A DNA stretch of 7,290 nucleotides from Actinomycetes bacterium (GTDB taxonomy: Bacteria; Actinomycetota; Actinomycetes; Mycobacteriales; Micromonosporaceae). Under the pieces are notes generated by a model. That model was not told where the DNA came from, did not search any database, and worked only from the letters and a program-made list of their open reading frames with translations. The stretch covers positions 1 to 7,290 of the forward strand of contig JAEZGP010000414.1 in the NCBI GenBank assembly GCA_023437285.1, given 5' to 3'. Positions 5,373-7,290 of the stretch are shown piece after piece (positions within the stretch are counted from its first letter, which is position 1; each line of letters starts with the position of its first letter). A program made the translations under genes and the position numbers.

Positions 5373-6310
5373 GGCGTACCCAGGGTTTCGAAACGCTCCG
5401 CGTCACCGAGACGGGCGCCGCGGGCCCAGTCCGACGCGGACATCGCCTTCTTGCCCGCCGCGCGCACCTCGCCCAGGGCGACCGGGTGGGTGGCCGTGCC
5501 GGCCAGCACCCGGTTGCGCTCGGCGAGCAGGTCGCCCGGCTTGAGCGGCGGACCGTCCGGCACCAGCGTGACCGGGCCGAGCTTGACCCGCTCGCCGCGG
5601 AAGGTCGTCCACGCGCCGGGCGCCGGGGTGCAGGCGCGCACCCGGCGGTCCACGGCGAAGGCCGGGTCGTCCCAGCGCACCTGGGCGTCCTCGACGGTCA
5701 CCTTCGGCGCGAGCGAGACGCCGTCGGCCGGCTGCGGGACCGCCCTGGCCGTGCCGGAGGCGATCGCGTCGAGCACCGCCACGAGCAGGCCGCCGCCCGC
5801 GACCGCGAGCCGGCCCAACAGGTCGCCGGACGTGTCGGTCGGGCGGACCGTCTCGGTGAGCGTGCCGAACACGGGGCCCGTGTCCAGGCCCGCCTCCAAC
5901 TGGAAGACCGAGGCGCCCGTCAGCTCATCGCCGTGCAGCACCGCGTGCTGCACAGGCGCCGCGCCCCGCCACGCGGGCAACAGCGAGAAGTGCAGGTTGA
6001 TCCAGCCGTGGCGGGGGATGTCGAGCGCCACCTGCGGAACCAGCGCGCCGTACGCGACGACCGGCACGCAGTCGGGGGCCAGCTCGGCCAGGCGCGCCAG
6101 GAAGTCCTCCTCGCGCGGGCGGGCCGGGGTGAGCACCTCGATGCCCCGCTCGTCGGCCCACGCGCCGACGGGCGAGCGGACGAGCCGCCGGCCCCGGCCG
6201 GCCGGGGCGTCGGGGCGGGTCACCACGGCGACGATCTCGTGGTCGGACGCGGCGATGGCGTCCAGGCTGGGCAGGGCGACCTCGGGGGTGCCCGCGAAGA
6301 CAAGGCGCAC
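5369..6310 (-). CDS. fmt: Methionyl-tRNA formyltransferase
   Basis: 313 aa. Transfers the formyl group from 10-formyltetrahydrofolate to initiator Met-tRNA, needed for bacterial translation start. The N-terminal Rossmann-like domain opens with [15 protein letters not shown] (2-16). The catalytic triad is visible as N105 and H107 in [19 protein letters not shown] and D143 in GLDTGPV. The C-terminal OB-fold domain that grips tRNA runs from about 203 to the end ([19 protein letters not shown]). The start is GTG at 6310, right before the RLVFAGTPE strand and 2 nt after the def stop; a longer in-frame reading runs into def and is rejected. Spacing implies coupled translation with def, whose enzyme removes the formyl group added here. 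Its stop overlaps the rsmB start by 4 nt. Confidence 0.97.
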   Translation of the reverse strand: MRLVFAGTPEVALPSLDAIAASDHEIVAVVTRPDAPAGRGRRLVRSPVGAWADERGIEVLTPARPREEDFLARLAELAPDCVPVVAYGALVPQVALDIPRHGWINLHFSLLPAWRGAAPVQHAVLHGDELTGASVFQLEAGLDTGPVFGTLTETVRPTDTSGDLLGRLAVAGGGLLVAVLDAIASGTARAVPQPADGVSLAPKVTVEDAQVRWDDPAFAVDRRVRACTPAPGAWTTFRGERVKLGPVTLVPDGPPLKPGDLLAERNRVLAGTATHPVALGEVRAAGKKAMSASDWARGARLGDAERFETLGTP

Positions 6311-6312
6311 GT

Positions 6313-6864
6313 TCAGCGTCCGAAGATCCCGCCCGCGTGCGGGCTCAGTTTGACGGTGGGCGGGGCGGCCGGGTTGTACCAGTCCGCCTGGCGGATCTGC
6401 TTCATCGCTTCCTTGCGGCGCTTGGTGTCGAGCCGGTCGAGGAACAGCACGCCGTCGAGGTGGTCGGTCTCGTGCTGGATGCAGCGCGCCATCAGGCCGG
6501 TACCCACGATCTGGACCGGGTCGCCGTACTCGTTGACGCCCTCGGCGACCACGTTCTGGCGACGGACCGTGTCGACGTAGATGCCCGGCAGCGACAGGCA
6601 ACCCTCCGGGCCGTCCTGCTCCTCCTCATCGGGGAAGCTCAGCACCGGGTTGATCAGGTGACCGACCACGTCGTCCACGTCGAAGGCGAACACCCGCAGG
6701 CCCACACCCAGCTGCGGGGCGGCCAGGCCGGCACCCGCCTCCTGCAGCATCGTCTGCGTCAGGTCCCGCACCAGCGTGCGCAGCTCCTTGTCGAAGGTGG
6801 TCACCGGGTCCGCCGGGGTACGCAGCACAGGATCGCCGAACAGGCGGATCGGCTGGATGGTCAA
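6313..6864 (-). CDS. def: Peptide deformylase (TTG start)
   Basis: 183 aa. Iron- or zinc-dependent hydrolase that removes the N-formyl group from nascent proteins at the ribosome. All three motifs are intact: motif 1 GAGLAAPQ at 44-51, motif 2 EGCLSLPG at 87-94 with metal ligand C89, and motif 3 QHETDHLDG with H131, catalytic E132 and H135. A C-terminal tail of about 25 residues ([20 protein letters not shown]) extends past the core, as in other actinobacterial deformylases. The start is TTG at 6864. No ATG or GTG lies between it and the upstream in-frame stop, the next Met (residue 39) would remove the first beta-strand region, and GAGGGGG lies 4 nt upstream. fmt begins 2 nt after its stop. 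Confidence 0.97.
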   Translation of the reverse strand: MTIQPIRLFGDPVLRTPADPVTTFDKELRTLVRDLTQTMLQEAGAGLAAPQLGVGLRVFAFDVDDVVGHLINPVLSFPDEEEQDGPEGCLSLPGIYVDTVRRQNVVAEGVNEYGDPVQIVGTGLMARCIQHETDHLDGVLFLDRLDTKRRKEAMKQIRQADWYNPAAPPTVKLSPHAGGIFGR

Positions 6865-6868
6865 GGGG

Positions 6869-6875
6869 CCCCCTC
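6869..6875 (-). promoter_or_regulatory. Ribosome binding site supporting the TTG start of def
   Basis: GAGGGGG on the minus strand ends 4 nt before the TTG at 6864, with the GAGG core 7 nt away. It supports use of the rare TTG codon as the real start. It sits inside a GGGGCCCC palindrome (6865-6872). Confidence 0.6.
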
Positions 6876-6900
6876 GCGGTACGGATGACGATCGCCGTCA

Positions 6901-6906
6901 AGTCTA
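6901..6906 (-). promoter_or_regulatory. Candidate -10 box for the def-fmt-rsmB operon
   Basis: TAGACT on the minus strand matches TANNNT, 36 nt before the def start in the 56-nt gap after priA. It would give a leader of about 30 nt including the ribosome site. The -35 region (CTCTGG or ACTCTG around 6924-6930) is weak and would overlap the priA stop, so read-through from priA is also possible. Confidence 0.35.
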
Positions 6907-6920
6907 CGGAATGTCCCCGG

Positions 6921-7290
6921 CTACCAGAGTTGGGCCGGGTCCACCTGGATGCGTACCGACTCGGGCGCCTTGCGCGCCGAACGCACCCCCGCCGCCTGGT
7001 GCAGGGCGGCCGCCAGGGCCCGGCCGGCACCCCGGCTGGGCACCCGTACCAGCAGGCGCTCCGCGTCACCGGCCGGCACCGGCCCCAGCAGCTCAGCCCC
7101 CGCGGGCAGCTCCGCGAGCCCCACCAGCTCGGCCACCACCGCCGGTGGCCCGGTGAGGCTCGCCAGCCGGGCGGCCGGCGGAAAGCCCAGTTCGCGCCGC
7201 TCGGCCAGTTCCCGGGCCGCGAACGTCGCCGGGTCCCACCGCACCAGCGCCTGCACCGGCGCGAGGCCGCCGTCGGCGACGATCACCACC
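6921..7290 (-). CDS. priA: Primosomal protein N' (PriA), C-terminal end only
   Basis: About 123 residues, cut by the right window edge; the upstream part of the gene is outside, so the first visible codon GTG at 7289 is an internal Val, not a start. PriA helps restart collapsed replication forks. The match rests on ALVRWDPATFAARELAERR followed by ELGFPPAARLASLTG, and on the terminal VRIQVDPAQLW, which corresponds to the conserved C-terminal IDVDP-type ending. Actinobacterial PriA proteins often have degenerate helicase motifs and may not be active helicases, but those motifs would be outside this window. The stop is TAG at 6923-6921. The position upstream of fmt/rsmB matches the M. tuberculosis arrangement. 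Confidence 0.9.
   Translation of the reverse strand, partial: VVIVADGGLAPVQALVRWDPATFAARELAERRELGFPPAARLASLTGPPAVVAELVGLAELPAGAELLGPVPAGDAERLLVRVPSRGAGRALAAALHQAAGVRSARKAPESVRIQVDPAQLW

Noticed and set aside
5384..5396. GTTTCGAAAC palindrome near the end of fmt
   Set aside because: Lies inside coding sequence, short, and explained by the codons for the fmt C-terminus.
4038..6353. 771-codon open frame on the plus strand
   Set aside because: Antisense shadow of rsmB and fmt caused by high GC; low-complexity Arg/Gly/Ala-rich product and no recognisable domain, while the minus-strand genes have complete motifs.

Overview
This is a chromosomal window from a high-GC actinobacterium, most likely of the Micromonosporaceae type. 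The evidence is the very GC-rich third codon positions, the heavy use of GTG and TTG starts, a mycothiol-type DinB/MDMPI-fold protein, and the gene order priA-def-fmt-rsmB...rpe...ribD. The same core order (priA, fmt, the rsmB/fmu gene, rpe, ribG/ribD) is known from Mycobacterium tuberculosis. The genus call is inference. Every gene I can support is on the minus strand, so transcription runs from position 7290 towards 1.

Region by region, in transcription order. (1) 7290-6921: the C-terminus of primosomal protein PriA. (2) 6864-3993: a tight translation-related block made of peptide deformylase (def, TTG start), methionyl-tRNA formyltransferase (fmt, 2 bases after def) and 16S rRNA m5C methyltransferase (rsmB, 4-base overlap with fmt). 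Fmt and Def add and remove the formyl group of initiator Met. (3) 3929-3294: a DinB/maleylpyruvate-isomerase-fold, putatively mycothiol-dependent protein. (4) 3151-2588: a small RBBP9/YdeN-type serine hydrolase, apparently with a leaderless mRNA. (5) 2510-799: ribulose-phosphate 3-epimerase (rpe), also apparently leaderless, overlapping by 4 bases a REC-GGDEF response regulator with a non-standard GGDDF signature. (6) 698-520: a well-formed FMN riboswitch, followed by a roughly 150-nt structured leader and then ribD (start at 372, cut by the window edge), the first riboflavin biosynthesis gene.

Rpe interconverts ribulose 5-phosphate and xylulose 5-phosphate. Ribulose 5-phosphate is also a riboflavin precursor, which gives a metabolic reason for the rpe-rib neighbourhood. 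The most interesting items are the FMN riboswitch with a possible Shine-Dalgarno-sequestering expression platform, the orphan response regulator with an unusual GGDEF domain between rpe and ribD, and two genes whose -10 boxes lie only 6-7 bases from the start codon. I see no mobile element, CRISPR array, tRNA or rRNA. No wholly new system is evident; this is largely housekeeping chromosome with a few accessory insertions.
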